From Pseudoalteromonas arctica A 37-1-2 (lineage in GTDB: Bacteria > Pseudomonadota > Gammaproteobacteria > Enterobacterales > Alteromonadaceae): DNA of 64,000 nucleotides. Numbering within the stretch: position 1 is the first letter of the stretch; each line of letters opens with the position of its first letter. The DNA is taken from positions 1,984,001-2,048,000 of the forward strand of contig NZ_CP011025.1 of the NCBI RefSeq assembly GCF_000238395.3, written 5' to 3'. Below, piece after piece: positions 33,209 to 43,687 of this stretch. Both the position numbers and the translations under genes were made by a program. The notes beneath the pieces were generated by a model, which was not told where the DNA came from, did not search any database, and saw only the letters and a list, made by a program, of their open reading frames with translations.

Positions 33209-34390
33209 TTAATACGCTTCTACGGCCATAGCAACCGCTTCACCGCCACCAATACATAAAGACGCAATGCCTTTTTTAAGGCCTCGGTTTTTAAGGGCAT
33301 GAATAAGCGTTACTAAAATACGCGCGCCGCTTGCACCAATTGGGTGGCCAAGTGCACATGCACCGCCATTCACGTTTACTTTGCTTTCATCAAGTTTTAA
33401 CTCGTTAATCGCCAGCATGGTTACCATGGCAAATGCTTCGTTAATTTCCCAAAGGTCAACATCGTTTACAGCCCAACCCGCTTTTTCAAGCACGCTGCTT
33501 ATTGCACCTACTGGCGCTACTGTAAATTCACTTGGTTTTTGAGAATGCGTGCTGTGCGCTACAATTTTACAAAGCGGTGTTAAGCCTTGCTCTTTTGCTT
33601 TTGATTCGCTCATTAATATAAGCGCCGCGCCACCGTCTGAAATTGACGATGAATTAGCGGCTGTAATGGTGCCGTCTTTTTTAAAGGCTGCACGCAGACT
33701 TGGAATTTTTTCTGGGCGGGCGTTACCTGGTTGCTCATCAATCGATACTGTTACATCGCCTTTGCGTGTTTGCATCGTGTGAGGTGCAACTTCGTCATCA
33801 AAACTGCCATTTTGTATCGCGGCTTTAGCTTTACTTAATGAGCCTAATGCAAACGCATCCATTTGCTCACGACCAATGCCGTATTCGTCGGCGGTGTCTT
33901 GTGCAAAACAACCCATTGCTTTGTTGTCGTAAGCATCTTCAAGGCCGTCGCTCATCATGTGATCTTTTATTTCGCCGTGACCCATTCGCATACCGCCACG
34001 TGCTTTTGGAATAAAGTACGGTGCGTTTGTCATGCTTTCCATGCCACCGGCAATAGCAGATTGAATAGAGCCTGCTTTAATTAAATCGTTTGCAAGCATG
34101 GCGGCTTTTAAACCAGAGCCACATACTTTGTTAATTGTTGTAGCGCCAGTGCTAAGTGCAAGGCCTGCTTTTAACATTGCTTGGCGTGCGGGCGCTTGCC
34201 CAAGCCCTGCTGGTAATACACAGCCCATAATTACTTCGTCTATTGCATCATTAGCTAAACCAGTTTGTGCAAGTGCACTGGCAATGGCGGTAGCGCCAAG
34301 CTCGGTAGACTGCGCATCACTTAACGCTCCCATAAAACCACCCATTGGGGTGCGTTTTGCTGCTACAATTACCACTGATTCTAAAGTCAT
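33209..34390 (-). CDS. Acetyl-CoA C-acyltransferase (thiolase II family)
   Basis: The 393-residue thiolase has the three active-site regions: the acyl-accepting Cys in TTINKVCGSGLKAAM (about residue 90), His in ALGHPIGASGARI, and the terminal Cys in SLCIGGGEAVAMAVE. In this cluster it would cleave acetoacetyl-CoA or 2-methylacetoacetyl-CoA. It is the first gene of the minus-strand set, divergent from liuR, and the shared 330-bp promoter region contains a LiuR-like site. It could be called atoB, but specificity is not certain. Confidence 0.88.
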   Translation of the reverse strand: MTLESVVIVAAKRTPMGGFMGALSDAQSTELGATAIASALAQTGLANDAIDEVIMGCVLPAGLGQAPARQAMLKAGLALSTGATTINKVCGSGLKAAMLANDLIKAGSIQSAIAGGMESMTNAPYFIPKARGGMRMGHGEIKDHMMSDGLEDAYDNKAMGCFAQDTADEYGIGREQMDAFALGSLSKAKAAIQNGSFDDEVAPHTMQTRKGDVTVSIDEQPGNARPEKIPSLRAAFKKDGTITAANSSSISDGGAALILMSESKAKEQGLTPLCKIVAHSTHSQKPSEFTVAPVGAISSVLEKAGWAVNDVDLWEINEAFAMVTMLAINELKLDESKVNVNGGACALGHPIGASGARILVTLIHALKNRGLKKGIASLCIGGGEAVAMAVEAY

Positions 34391-34486
34391 AACTAACTCC
34401 GTTGTAATTTAATGCAAATAATTGTTAGTATATTTGCTCTATTAATTTAGTATTCATTTATTATTTAATACCTACACACAATACTA

Positions 34487-34505
34487 ACGTTTACGCCAAC
34501 GTCAA
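34487..34505. promoter_or_regulatory. Candidate LiuR site in front of the thiolase/valine operon
   Basis: ACGTTTACGCCAACGTCAA agrees with the TTTACGTnAACGTCAA-like motif known for LiuR in proteobacteria. It lies about 100 bp upstream of the thiolase start. The match is from memory of the motif. Confidence 0.55.
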
Positions 34506-34668
34506 CTAAAAACAGCTTAATTTTTAGTTTTATAAGTGTAAGCATTATTTTCCAGCTGTTAGGCCACACTGAGGAAATAAAATTAACCTACTGAAAATTA
34601 ATAAAATAAGTCAACTCTTCGCGCCAACACTCCTTTATAAATAGTTTCAAAACACACCAAGCTTTACC

Positions 34669-34684
34669 TTTACGTAAACTTCAC
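34669..34684. promoter_or_regulatory. Candidate LiuR site in front of liuR
   Basis: TTTACGTAAACTTCAC, with the palindromic core TTTACGTAAA, lies 37 bp before the liuR start, where it would overlap the promoter and allow autoregulation. Confidence 0.6.
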
Positions 34685-34720
34685 TTATATTGGAGTTATT
34701 CGAATGAGGTAAATACAATT

Positions 34721-35155
34721 ATGAAACCAGATAATCAAACAAACTTTGCAAGCTCAGCCAAAATGCCGGCTAGTAATGAACAAACATTTAGCATTAGCGA
34801 ACTCGCTAAAGAATTTGACATTACAACCCGCTCTATTCGCTTTTACGAAGATCAAGGGTTAATAACCCCAGAGCGTAATGGTCAAACACGTATTTATTCA
34901 AAACGCGACAAAGTGCGTTTAAAACTAATATTACGTGGTAAACGATTGGGCTTTACGCTTGCTGAAACAGGCCGTTTGTTTGAACTGTACGACGCTGATA
35001 AGTCGAGTGCTAAGCAGCTGGTTACCATGCTTGATTTAATAGCCGATAAAAAGTCTGACTTATCTCAACAAATGGACGACATTAAAGTTGTTCTTATGGA
35101 GTTGGTGACGGCCGAGCGCCGCTGCAGAGACACACTGAACAAAATAGACGAGTAA
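34721..35155 (+). CDS. liuR: MerR family regulator LiuR of branched-chain amino-acid degradation
   Basis: The 144-residue protein has a MerR DNA-binding domain at about residues 25-95: FSISELAKEFDITTRSIRFY, EDQGLITPER, RIYSKRDKVRLKLILRGKRLGFTL (interrupted here). A coiled-coil segment follows (ADKKSDLSQQMDDIKVVLME). It is the first gene of the liu operon, divergent from the valine set, with matching sites in the intergenic region. LiuR represses these genes in related bacteria and probably senses pathway intermediates. Confidence 0.9.
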   Translation: MKPDNQTNFASSAKMPASNEQTFSISELAKEFDITTRSIRFYEDQGLITPERNGQTRIYSKRDKVRLKLILRGKRLGFTLAETGRLFELYDADKSSAKQLVTMLDLIADKKSDLSQQMDDIKVVLMELVTAERRCRDTLNKIDE

Positions 35156-35211
35156 GTTTATTTTTAAAATAACAACACACTGACAACACACACGTCACAC
35201 AGGAATGAATC

Positions 35212-36387
35212 ATGAGCACTATTTCACTATATAAAGAAATGAACTTTGGCCTTGGCGAAACCGCCGATATGATCCGCGACCACGTAAATAGTTTTGCGAG
35301 TCAGGAGATTGCCCCGCTTGCTGAAAAAACTGATTTAGATAACGCTTTCCCAAATCAACTTTGGGCTCAAATGGGCGAAATGGGCGTACTGGGTATGACC
35401 GTATCTGAAGAACTTGGCGGCGCCGGTTTAGGTTACTTAGAACATGTTATTGCTATGGAAGAGATTAGCCGTGCCAGTGCCTCTATAGGTTTAAGCTATG
35501 GAGCACACTCAAATCTGTGTGTTAATCAAATTAACCGTAACGGCACACAAGCTCAAAAAGAAAAATACTTACCAAAGCTTATTAGTGGCGAGCACATTGG
35601 TGCTCTTGCAATGAGCGAGCCTAATGCGGGCTCTGACGTTGTATCAATGAAACTTAAAGCCGAAAAAAAAGGCAATAAGTACATTTTAAACGGCAACAAA
35701 ATGTGGATCACCAATGGCCCCGACGCACACACACTCGTTATTTACGCTAAAACAGATTTAAACGCCGGTGCTAAAGGCATTACCGCGTTTATTGTAGAGA
35801 GCAACTTTCCTGGTTTTTCTACGGCGCAAAAGCTCGACAAACTGGGCATGCGCGGCTCAAACACCTGTGAGCTAGTATTTGAAAACTGCGAAGTACCCGA
35901 GGAAAACATTTTAGGTAACTTAAACGAAGGCGTTAAAGTACTTATGAGTGGCCTTGATTACGAACGCGTAGTGCTTGCAGCAGGCCCGCTTGGCATAATG
36001 CAAGCGTGTATGGATATAGTAGTACCGTACATTCATGAGCGTAAACAATTTGACACTCCTATTGGTCAATTTCAGTTAATTCAGGGCAAAGTAGCCGACA
36101 TGTATACACAAATGAATGCTGCGCGCTCATATGTGTATACGGTAGCTCGCTCTTGTGACCGTGGCGAAACAACCCGTAAAGATGCAGCCGGTGCCATTTT
36201 ATATGCAGCAGAGCTTGCGACTAAAATGGCGCTTGATGCGATTCAAATTTTAGGCGGCAATGGCTACATAAACGAATACGCAACGGGCCGTTTGCTGCGC
36301 GACGCTAAACTATACGAAATTGGTGCAGGTACATCAGAAATACGCCGCATGCTTATTGGCCGCGAACTTTTCACTGAAAGCCGTTAA
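35212..36387 (+). CDS. liuA: Isovaleryl-CoA dehydrogenase
   Basis: LiuA oxidises isovaleryl-CoA to 3-methylcrotonyl-CoA with FAD in leucine degradation. The 391-residue protein contains the acyl-CoA dehydrogenase signatures [19 protein letters not shown] and [20 protein letters not shown]. The Glu in [15 protein letters not shown] is at the position of the catalytic base used by isovaleryl-CoA dehydrogenases, which differs from the C-terminal Glu of other types. That and the position at the head of liuABCDE make the call secure. AGGAATG precedes the ATG. Confidence 0.95.
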   Translation: MSTISLYKEMNFGLGETADMIRDHVNSFASQEIAPLAEKTDLDNAFPNQLWAQMGEMGVLGMTVSEELGGAGLGYLEHVIAMEEISRASASIGLSYGAHSNLCVNQINRNGTQAQKEKYLPKLISGEHIGALAMSEPNAGSDVVSMKLKAEKKGNKYILNGNKMWITNGPDAHTLVIYAKTDLNAGAKGITAFIVESNFPGFSTAQKLDKLGMRGSNTCELVFENCEVPEENILGNLNEGVKVLMSGLDYERVVLAAGPLGIMQACMDIVVPYIHERKQFDTPIGQFQLIQGKVADMYTQMNAARSYVYTVARSCDRGETTRKDAAGAILYAAELATKMALDAIQILGGNGYINEYATGRLLRDAKLYEIGAGTSEIRRMLIGRELFTESR

Positions 36388-36397
36388 GGATTAAACC

Positions 36398-38017
36398 ATG
36401 ACGATTTTAAAATCGAGCGTTAATCCTCACGATCCAACGTTTGTGCAAAACCATAAAAACATGTCGGCGCTGGTGGATGATTTACGCAGTAAAGTAGCAA
36501 CAATTAGCCAAGGCGGAGGCGCTGCATTAAAAGAGCGCCACGAAGGTCGTGGTAAATTATTTGTTCGCGACCGTATAAGTACATTAATTGATGAAGGCTC
36601 ACCGTTTTTAGAAATTTCACAATTTGCTGCCTTTGGTGTGTACGAACAAGCAATACCGTGCGCCGGTGTTGTAGCCGGTATTGGCCGTGTTAAAGGCATT
36701 GAATGCATGATTATTGCAAACGATGCCACGGTTAAAGGCGGTACGTATTTTCCGCTTACCGTTAAAAAGCATTTACGCGCACAAGACATTGCAGAGCGCT
36801 GCCACTTACCGTGTATTTATCTTGTTGATTCGGGCGGTGCTAACTTGCCTGAGCAAGACGATGTATTTCCGGACAAGTTGCATTTTGGTCGTATTTTTTA
36901 CAATCAAGCCCGTATGTCGGGTAAAGGAATTCCACAAATTGCCGTGGTAATGGGGTTATGTACCGCAGGTGGTGCGTACGTACCTGCTATGGCCGATGAA
37001 AGCATTATTGTAAAAGATCAAGGCACTATATTTTTAGCAGGTCCGCCGCTTGTAAAAGCAGCAACGGGCGAAGAAGTAACCGCCGAAGAACTAGGCGGCG
37101 CCGATGTGCACTGTAAAGTGTCGGGTGTTGCCGATCACTACGCTGAAAACGATGCTCATGCACTTTCTATTGCGCGCCAATGTATAGAACGTATTAACTA
37201 CACACGCCCCACTGCGCCGTTACTTAAACAAGAGCTAGGAGATGTAAAACCACCGCGTTACGATATTAACGAGCTTTACGGCATTGTAGGCACCGACCTT
37301 AAAAAGCCGTTTGATGTACGCGAAGTAATAGCGCGCACTGTAGATGACTCATCATTTGATGAATTTAAACGCTATTTTGGTGAAACGCTGGTCACCGGTT
37401 TTGCCAGCATTTATGGCAACCCCGTTGGCATAGTGGCTAATAACGGTATTTTATTTAGTGAGTCGGCGCAAAAAGGCGCGCACTTTATTCAGCTGTGTGC
37501 TCAGCGCAATATTCCTTTAGTGTTTTTACAAAATATTACCGGCTTTATGGTGGGTAAAAAATACGAAGCCGAAGGCATTGCTAAGCACGGCGCTAAAATG
37601 GTGATGGCGGTTTCGTGTGCTGATGTGCCTAAATTTACAGTACTTATTGGCGGCTCTTACGGCGCAGGTAACTACGGAATGTGTGGCCGTGCATTTGAAC
37701 CAACCATGATGTGGATGTGGCCTAATGCCCGTATTTCTGTCATGGGCGGCGAGCAAGCAGCGGGTGTAATGGCGCAAGTTAAACAAGATGGTTTAGCGCG
37801 TAAAGGCCAAAGCATGAGCGAGCAAGAAATCAGTGACTTTAAAAAGCCAATTATTGATCAATACGAAGAGCAAGGTCATCCGTATTACGCAAGCGCTCGT
37901 TTGTGGGACGACGGCATTATAGACCCTGCCGATACGCGTAATGTATTAGGGCTTGCGTTAACGGCTGCGAATAACGCACCAAAACGTGATTCGAAATTTG
38001 GCGTATTTAGAATGTAA
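36398..38017 (+). CDS. liuB: 3-methylcrotonyl-CoA carboxylase, carboxyltransferase subunit
   Basis: LiuB moves the carboxyl group from biotin on LiuD to 3-methylcrotonyl-CoA to give 3-methylglutaconyl-CoA. The 539-residue protein has the two crotonase-like halves of acyl-CoA carboxylase beta subunits, with [56 protein letters not shown] and later [20 protein letters not shown]. Length and motifs fit. It is 10 bp after liuA and AAGGAT precedes the ATG. Works as a complex with LiuD. Confidence 0.95.
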   Translation: MTILKSSVNPHDPTFVQNHKNMSALVDDLRSKVATISQGGGAALKERHEGRGKLFVRDRISTLIDEGSPFLEISQFAAFGVYEQAIPCAGVVAGIGRVKGIECMIIANDATVKGGTYFPLTVKKHLRAQDIAERCHLPCIYLVDSGGANLPEQDDVFPDKLHFGRIFYNQARMSGKGIPQIAVVMGLCTAGGAYVPAMADESIIVKDQGTIFLAGPPLVKAATGEEVTAEELGGADVHCKVSGVADHYAENDAHALSIARQCIERINYTRPTAPLLKQELGDVKPPRYDINELYGIVGTDLKKPFDVREVIARTVDDSSFDEFKRYFGETLVTGFASIYGNPVGIVANNGILFSESAQKGAHFIQLCAQRNIPLVFLQNITGFMVGKKYEAEGIAKHGAKMVMAVSCADVPKFTVLIGGSYGAGNYGMCGRAFEPTMMWMWPNARISVMGGEQAAGVMAQVKQDGLARKGQSMSEQEISDFKKPIIDQYEEQGHPYYASARLWDDGIIDPADTRNVLGLALTAANNAPKRDSKFGVFRM

Positions 38018-38029
38018 CCGGAGCGCAAA

Positions 38030-38800
38030 ATGTCAGTAACACTACAAATAACAAAATCTAATGTGGCTGTACTTGTATTAAGCCGCCCAGAAAAAAGAAA
38101 CGCATTTAACAGCGAAGTAATACATGAGCTGATCCAATGTATTGAACATGCAAATACGCTTGATATTCGTGCTTTGGTTTTAAAAACAGAAGGTAAACAC
38201 TTTTCAGCCGGTGCTGATTTAGCTTGGATGAAATCGATGGCGGATAACAACTACGCCGATAATCTAGCCGATTCAATGCAGTTAGCTAAATTAATGCAGG
38301 TATTAGCAAGATCCCTTCATCCTACAATTTGCGCTGTGCAAGGTGCTGCTTTTGGTGGTGCACTGGGCTTAATTGCCTGTTGCGACATAGCCCTTAGTAA
38401 AGACGATGCGCAATTTTGTTTAAGTGAAGTAAAGCTTGGCCTTATTCCTGCGGTTATTAGCCCGTATGTAATTAAAGCCATTGGTGAGCGCGCTGCTCGC
38501 AGATACTTTTTAACGGCTGAAGTGTTTGATGCCCATACTGCTAAGCAACTTGGTTTAATTCATCAAGTAACCGGTAATTTAGACTGTGCGCTCGATAACA
38601 TGCTGCAAACGCTGATTGATAACGGACCTGTTGCAGTAAAAGCCGCAAAAGCATTAATTAACGATGTAGCAAATAAGCCAATTACCGATGAACTCATTGA
38701 GCTTACTGCTGAGCGTATTGCAAAAATTCGCGTATCTGAGGAAGGTCAAGAAGGGCTAAGTGCCTTTTTTGATAAACGCCCACCACAATGGCAACTGTAG
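38030..38800 (+). CDS. liuC: 3-methylglutaconyl-CoA hydratase
   Basis: This 256-residue crotonase-family enzyme hydrates 3-methylglutaconyl-CoA to HMG-CoA. It shows GKHFSAGADLAWMKSMADN, with the AWM segment typical of this subgroup, and FCLSEVKLGLIPAVISPYV with the catalytic Glu region. It lies 12 bp after liuB and 8 bp before liuD. Context between the carboxylase subunits makes the substrate assignment firm. Confidence 0.93.
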   Translation: MSVTLQITKSNVAVLVLSRPEKRNAFNSEVIHELIQCIEHANTLDIRALVLKTEGKHFSAGADLAWMKSMADNNYADNLADSMQLAKLMQVLARSLHPTICAVQGAAFGGALGLIACCDIALSKDDAQFCLSEVKLGLIPAVISPYVIKAIGERAARRYFLTAEVFDAHTAKQLGLIHQVTGNLDCALDNMLQTLIDNGPVAVKAAKALINDVANKPITDELIELTAERIAKIRVSEEGQEGLSAFFDKRPPQWQL

Positions 38801-38808
38801 GATTAATT

Positions 38809-40827
38809 ATGAACACACAACGATTACAAAAAATACTGATTGCCAATCGTGGAGAAATTGCGTGCCGTGTAATGCGCAGCGCAAAACAAATGGGCTTAAT
38901 CACGGTCGCGGTTTACTCTGATGCAGACAAACATGCTCGGCACGTAAAAATGGCTGACGAGGCTTACCATATTGGCGCTGCGCCAAGTAAAGACTCGTAT
39001 TTAGTAGCAGACAAAATTTTACAAGTTGCCAAAGACTGCGGCGCTGATTGTATTCACCCAGGCTATGGTTTTTTATCTGAGAACAGCGAATTTGCTAGAG
39101 CCTGCGAAGCTAACAACATTGCGTTTGTAGGACCACCAGCAAGTAGCATTGAAGCAATGGGGTCTAAAACCCGCGCTAAAGAAATAATGGCAGCTGCTAA
39201 TGTGCCATTAGTACCTGGTTATTATGGTGATAAACAAGACCCTGCTTTTTTACAAAGTGAAGCTGAAAAAATTGGCTACCCTGTACTAATTAAAGCCGCC
39301 TTTGGTGGCGGTGGTAAAGGTATGCGCGTTGTACAAAAAGCAAAAGACTTTATGAGCGCACTACAAGGTGCGCAACGTGAAGCCATTGCAGGTTTTGGTA
39401 ACGATTTAGTATTGCTTGAGCGTTACGTAAACCAGCCTCGCCATGTTGAAGTGCAAGTATTTGCAGATAACCATGGCAACTGTGTTTATTTAGGCGATCG
39501 TGATTGTTCTTTGCAACGCCGTCATCAAAAAGTAATTGAAGAAGCCCCTGCTCCGGGTTTATCTGACGAGCTACGCAAAGAAATGGGCGAAGCAGCTGTA
39601 CGTTGTGCACTGGCTATAAATTATAGAGGCGCAGGTACGGTTGAGTTTTTACTGTGTAGCGATGAATTTTTCTTTATGGAAATGAATACGCGCCTTCAAG
39701 TAGAACACCCAGTGACCGAAATGGTAACCGGTGTAGATTTAGTCAATTGGCAAATTAATATTGCGGGTGGGCAAACATTGCCACTGACACAAAGTGATAT
39801 TCAATTGCAGGGTCATAGCTTTGAAGCGCGTATATACGCAGAAGATCCAGCTAACGACTTTATCCCGTGCTCAGGCACTATTGAAGCACTACATACACCG
39901 CTTAACAGCGAATTTGTACGCATTGATACAGGCATTGCACAAGGCGACGAAATTAGCCCGTTTTACGATCCGATGATTGCAAAACTTATTGTGCACGACG
40001 ACAATCGCGAACAAGCACTGAGCCGTTTACAACACGCCCTTGAGCAATTTCATTTAGCGGGTTTTAGCACTAACATTGGCTTTTTACATAACTTAGCAAG
40101 CCACCCTACGTTTAAACAAGGTGCGCCAAGTACACACTTTATTGCAGAGCAAGGCGACTCGTTAGTTGCGGTTGATAAATCGTTATTACAAGCAAGCCAA
40201 CTTATTGGTGCTTTTGCATATTTAGAATCGTTAACTAACACCCAAAATGCGCCAAACAGTGCAAGCCCTTGGCAACAACTAAGCGGTTTCACACTCAATG
40301 CTCCGCAAGCAATTAAAATCCCTTTTGCTGATTTACAGCTAAGCGCTATAAAAACCACAGCGGGCTATAGTATTACGCATAACGAGCATGTATTTAACCT
40401 ACAAGGCACATTAAATAGTGGTCTTTGCAGTGTATTTATTAACGGCGAAAAACATAGCGCGCACGTAACTACGGTAAGTAATAATACTGTTGGCAATAAT
40501 ACCGTGAGCAATATTGTCACTGTGATGAATAAAGCACTGCAAACTAAGCTTGAACTAGTTGATAAACATTATATTAGTTCGCACGAAAGCGAAGCTCTGC
40601 CACTTGCCGCGCCACTTAATGGCACGGTAGTTAAGCACTTAATCGACATTGGTAGCACAATTACCAAAGGTGATGCGGTTGTTATTATTGAAGCCATGAA
40701 AATGGAATACACGCTTAACGCACCGCATGACGGCATTTTAAAAAGCTATTGTTTTGGTGAAGGTGAATTGGTAACGCATGGTGCTCTGCTTGCTATAGTA
40801 GAAGATACAACAGAGGAAGGTGCATAA
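38809..40827 (+). CDS. liuD: 3-methylcrotonyl-CoA carboxylase, biotin-carrying subunit
   Basis: The start is the ATG at 38809, preceded by TAGGATT; an upstream ATG overlapping liuC would add seven residues. The 672-residue protein has the biotin carboxylase domain (QKILIANRGEIACRVMRSAK, the glycine-rich ATP loop KAAFGGGGKGMRVV, NTRLQVEHPVTEMVTG) over the first 450 residues. At the C-terminus the biotinyl domain carries Lys631 in EAMKMEYTLNAPHDG. It carboxylates biotin with ATP and bicarbonate and partners with LiuB. A low-complexity run of NNTVxN repeats lies between the domains. Confidence 0.95.
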   Translation: MNTQRLQKILIANRGEIACRVMRSAKQMGLITVAVYSDADKHARHVKMADEAYHIGAAPSKDSYLVADKILQVAKDCGADCIHPGYGFLSENSEFARACEANNIAFVGPPASSIEAMGSKTRAKEIMAAANVPLVPGYYGDKQDPAFLQSEAEKIGYPVLIKAAFGGGGKGMRVVQKAKDFMSALQGAQREAIAGFGNDLVLLERYVNQPRHVEVQVFADNHGNCVYLGDRDCSLQRRHQKVIEEAPAPGLSDELRKEMGEAAVRCALAINYRGAGTVEFLLCSDEFFFMEMNTRLQVEHPVTEMVTGVDLVNWQINIAGGQTLPLTQSDIQLQGHSFEARIYAEDPANDFIPCSGTIEALHTPLNSEFVRIDTGIAQGDEISPFYDPMIAKLIVHDDNREQALSRLQHALEQFHLAGFSTNIGFLHNLASHPTFKQGAPSTHFIAEQGDSLVAVDKSLLQASQLIGAFAYLESLTNTQNAPNSASPWQQLSGFTLNAPQAIKIPFADLQLSAIKTTAGYSITHNEHVFNLQGTLNSGLCSVFINGEKHSAHVTTVSNNTVGNNTVSNIVTVMNKALQTKLELVDKHYISSHESEALPLAAPLNGTVVKHLIDIGSTITKGDAVVIIEAMKMEYTLNAPHDGILKSYCFGEGELVTHGALLAIVEDTTEEGA

Positions 40828-41723
40828 TGAGTGCCTTTCCAAGTAAAGTACGTATTGTTGAAGTTGGCGCGCGAGACGGCCTACAAAACGAAAAAACAGT
40901 AAGCACAGCCGATAAAGTAGCACTTATTAACGCCCTAAGTGCTGCAGGCTTAAAAGATATTGAAGCTGGTGCGTTTGTCTCCCCTAAATGGGTGCCACAA
41001 ATGGCAGACTCAGCTGATGTAATATCAGCGCTAGATTTACCTGACGTAAATTTAAGTGCCCTTACACCTAACTTAAAAGGTGCACAAGCAGCGCATGCTG
41101 TTGGCATTAAAGAGTTTGCTATATTTACCGCTGCGAGTGAGTCGTTTTGTCAAAAAAACATAAACTGCTCAATAGAGCAAAGTATTGAACGCTTTAGCGA
41201 AGTAATGGCGTTTACTAAAGCGAATAATATCCGCGTACGTGGTTATGTAAGCTGTGTGCTAGGTTGCCCTTATGAGGGTGAAATTGACCCACAAGCAGTA
41301 CTAAGTGTATCGCAAAAGCTAATAGATTTAGGATGTTACGAAGTAAGCCTTGGCGATACCATTGGTGTTGGCACCGCTAAAAAAGTAACGCAATTAATCG
41401 AGTTACTTTTAACGCACATTGATAAAACCAAGTTGGCCGTGCATTTTCATGATACATACGGCCAAGCGCTTACAAATATTTACGCAGCCTTAAGCCTAGG
41501 TATTGCAACGGTTGACGCGGCAGTTGCAGGCCTTGGTGGCTGTCCTTATGCTAAGGGTGCGTCAGGAAATGTTGCCACCGAAGATGTAGTTTACTTGCTG
41601 CAAGGGCTTGGCATTGAGCACGGAATTGATTTACAAAGGTTAAGTGACGCTGGATGGGAGATAACCAAAGCACTTGGTAAGCAACCTGTGAGCAAAGTAT
41701 CTGTGGCACTACACACAAAATAA
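40827..41723 (+). CDS. liuE: Hydroxymethylglutaryl-CoA lyase
   Basis: LiuE splits HMG-CoA to acetyl-CoA and acetoacetate, the end of the leucine route. The 298-residue TIM-barrel protein has VRIVEVGARDGLQNEK, the metal-binding HFHDTYGQAL, and the flexible active-site Cys loop GLGGCPYAKGASGNVATED. The start overlaps the liuD stop by one base (TAATG). The stop codon lies within the end of a MITE-like element. Acetoacetate would be activated by the CoA-transferase encoded after the element. Confidence 0.95.
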   Translation: MSAFPSKVRIVEVGARDGLQNEKTVSTADKVALINALSAAGLKDIEAGAFVSPKWVPQMADSADVISALDLPDVNLSALTPNLKGAQAAHAVGIKEFAIFTAASESFCQKNINCSIEQSIERFSEVMAFTKANNIRVRGYVSCVLGCPYEGEIDPQAVLSVSQKLIDLGCYEVSLGDTIGVGTAKKVTQLIELLLTHIDKTKLAVHFHDTYGQALTNIYAALSLGIATVDAAVAGLGGCPYAKGASGNVATEDVVYLLQGLGIEHGIDLQRLSDAGWEITKALGKQPVSKVSVALHTK

Positions 41724-41916
41724 CCTGAGCTCTGGATAATAAATCTATCTCGAGCAGCTATTTTCAGCACTAACTGCGTTGAATTTACTTGCAATAGGCC
41801 AGCTATTTACGCGTAAATTCGCCTTGTTTTCACTGAAAATCTCTGGCTAGAGAAAATAAATTTAAATATCACCCTGATTCATATGTTAGTAAATCTATTA
41901 ACCAGAGTTCAGGTTA
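41721..41916. mobile_element. MITE-like element between liuE and the CoA-transferase genes
   Basis: A 196-bp segment is bounded by 18-base inverted ends, TAACCTGAGCTCTGGATA and TAACCAGAGTTCAGGTTA, that match in 16 positions after complementing. It has no ORF of note. The left end supplies the liuE stop codon. The ends plus the small size are typical of a non-autonomous transposable element; the source transposase is not in the window. Confidence 0.7.
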
Positions 41917-41984
41917 AATAGCTATCTTATGAAATGATGATTCAAGATAGTTAACAACAAATAGCACACAATGAGGAGAGACTC

Positions 41985-42683
41985 ATGGCCGGTTTTGATA
42001 AGGTAGTTTATAGCTACGAAGCTGCAATGGAAGGATTAAAAGACGGCGATACTATTATTGCCGGAGGTTTTGGTTTATGTGGTATTCCAGAGGGTTTAAT
42101 TAAACAAATTAAGCACATGCAAACAAAAGACTTAACCGTGGTATCTAATAACTGTGGTGTTGATGACTTTGGTTTAGGTATTTTATTACAAGACAAACAA
42201 ATTAAAAAAGTAGTTGCCTCGTACGTTGGCGAAAACGCCCTATTCGAGCAGCAGTTATTAAGTGGCGAAATTGATGTAGAGCTTACACCTCAAGGCACAC
42301 TTGCTGAAAAAATGCGAGCTGGTGGCGCGGGTATACCTGCGTTTTACACCGCTACCGGTTACGGTACTCCTGTGGCTGAAGGCAAAGACGTAAAAGAATT
42401 TAATGGTCGCCCGTATATTTTAGAAGAGTCTATAACAGGTGAATTTGCCATAGTAAAAGCATGGAAAGCCGATCGATACGGTAATTTAGTGTTTAGACAC
42501 ACCGCCATGAACTTTAATCCAATGGCAGCAACGGCTGGTAAAATTACCGTTGCCGAAGTAGAAGAAATTGTAGAGCCGGGCGAGCTTGAACCAAGCCAAA
42601 TTCATACCCCGGGTATTTTTGTAAATCGCGTTATTAAAGGCAACTTTGAAAAACGCATTGAACGTGTAACAACACGAGATTAA
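41985..42683 (+). CDS. 3-oxoacid CoA-transferase subunit A
   Basis: This 232-residue protein is the alpha subunit of a SCOT-type transferase, with the N-terminal glycine-rich [19 protein letters not shown] and the segment [21 protein letters not shown]. It works with the subunit B encoded 14 bp downstream to transfer CoA from succinyl-CoA to acetoacetate. A GAGGAGAG ribosome-binding site precedes the ATG. It lies after the MITE-like element and was probably the tail of the liu operon. It could be named scoA or atoD-like; the CoA donor is not proven. Confidence 0.92.
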   Translation: MAGFDKVVYSYEAAMEGLKDGDTIIAGGFGLCGIPEGLIKQIKHMQTKDLTVVSNNCGVDDFGLGILLQDKQIKKVVASYVGENALFEQQLLSGEIDVELTPQGTLAEKMRAGGAGIPAFYTATGYGTPVAEGKDVKEFNGRPYILEESITGEFAIVKAWKADRYGNLVFRHTAMNFNPMAATAGKITVAEVEEIVEPGELEPSQIHTPGIFVNRVIKGNFEKRIERVTTRD

Positions 42684-42697
42684 GCAGGAGCATAATT

Positions 42698-43354
42698 ATG
42701 GCATTATCACGTGAACAAGTTGCAATGCGCGTTGCACAAGAACTTCAAGACGGTTACTACGTAAATTTGGGCATAGGAATTCCGACACTCGTCGCAAACT
42801 ATGTACCGGATGATATTGAAGTTATGTTACAGTCCGAAAATGGCCTTTTAGGCATGGGCCCGTACCCTACTAAAGCAGAGCTAGACGCCGATATGATTAA
42901 CGCGGGTAAAGAAACCGTGACAGCAGCTAAAGGTGCAGCCATATTTAATAGTGCAGATAGTTTTGCCATGATACGGGGTGGTCATGTAGACTTAACCGTT
43001 CTGGGTGCATTTGAAGTTGACCAGAACGGCAACATCGCATCGTGGATGATCCCTAAAAAGCTGATTAAAGGCATGGGTGGCGCGATGGATTTAGTCGCTG
43101 GCGCGAAAAATATTATTGTTACTATGACCCATGCAAGTAAGCATGGTGACTCTAAACTATTAGAGGCCTGCTCTTTACCGCTTACTGGCGTTAATTGCGT
43201 TAAAAAAATAGTGACAGATTTAGCCGTACTAGAAGTTAAAGACGGCGCATTTCATTTATTAGAACGCGCTCCGGGCGTAACTGTTGATGAAATCATTAGT
43301 AAAACAGCAGGTAAATTACTTGTTGACGGTGAAGTACCAGAAATGGTTTTTTAG
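42698..43354 (+). CDS. 3-oxoacid CoA-transferase subunit B
   Basis: The 218-residue beta subunit has the catalytic Glu in MLQSENGLLGMGPYP near residue 48, preceded by NLGIGIPTLVANYVP. The segment GGAMDLVAGAKNIIVTMTHA is conserved in SCOT-type B subunits. A strong terminator follows, so this ends the leucine operon. With subunit A it converts acetoacetate from LiuE to acetoacetyl-CoA for the thiolase. Confidence 0.93.
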   Translation: MALSREQVAMRVAQELQDGYYVNLGIGIPTLVANYVPDDIEVMLQSENGLLGMGPYPTKAELDADMINAGKETVTAAKGAAIFNSADSFAMIRGGHVDLTVLGAFEVDQNGNIASWMIPKKLIKGMGGAMDLVAGAKNIIVTMTHASKHGDSKLLEACSLPLTGVNCVKKIVTDLAVLEVKDGAFHLLERAPGVTVDEIISKTAGKLLVDGEVPEMVF

Positions 43355-43423
43355 GCTTTAGCTTAAAATAACGCTTTACCCTGTACCGACCTCATTCCCA
43401 GTGCCAATGGCGCTGAGTTACCC

Positions 43424-43450
43424 AAAATCCCTCTCACGAGGGATTTTTTT
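43424..43450 (+). terminator. Terminator after the CoA-transferase genes
   Basis: AAATCCCTC-TCAC-GAGGGATTT forms an 8-9 bp stem with a tetraloop followed by a long T-run. Confidence 0.9.
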
Positions 43451-43687
43451 TATCTTTTGCCATTATTTTTACCGTCATTCATACATCTGTAGTAAATTTT
43501 ATCTATAATACAAATATAAATTAAATGTAAGCGCTTAGATTCTTTGCACTATTTTGTGGATAGTCTGCACCCTTTTTGTGAACTAGCGTTAAATTTATTT
43601 TTAACCTACTGATATTTAAATATTAAATAGTTGGTTCAAATTTTGCCTAAGTAAGGCGTCTCAATAAATTAAATAATTCTGGAAAAC

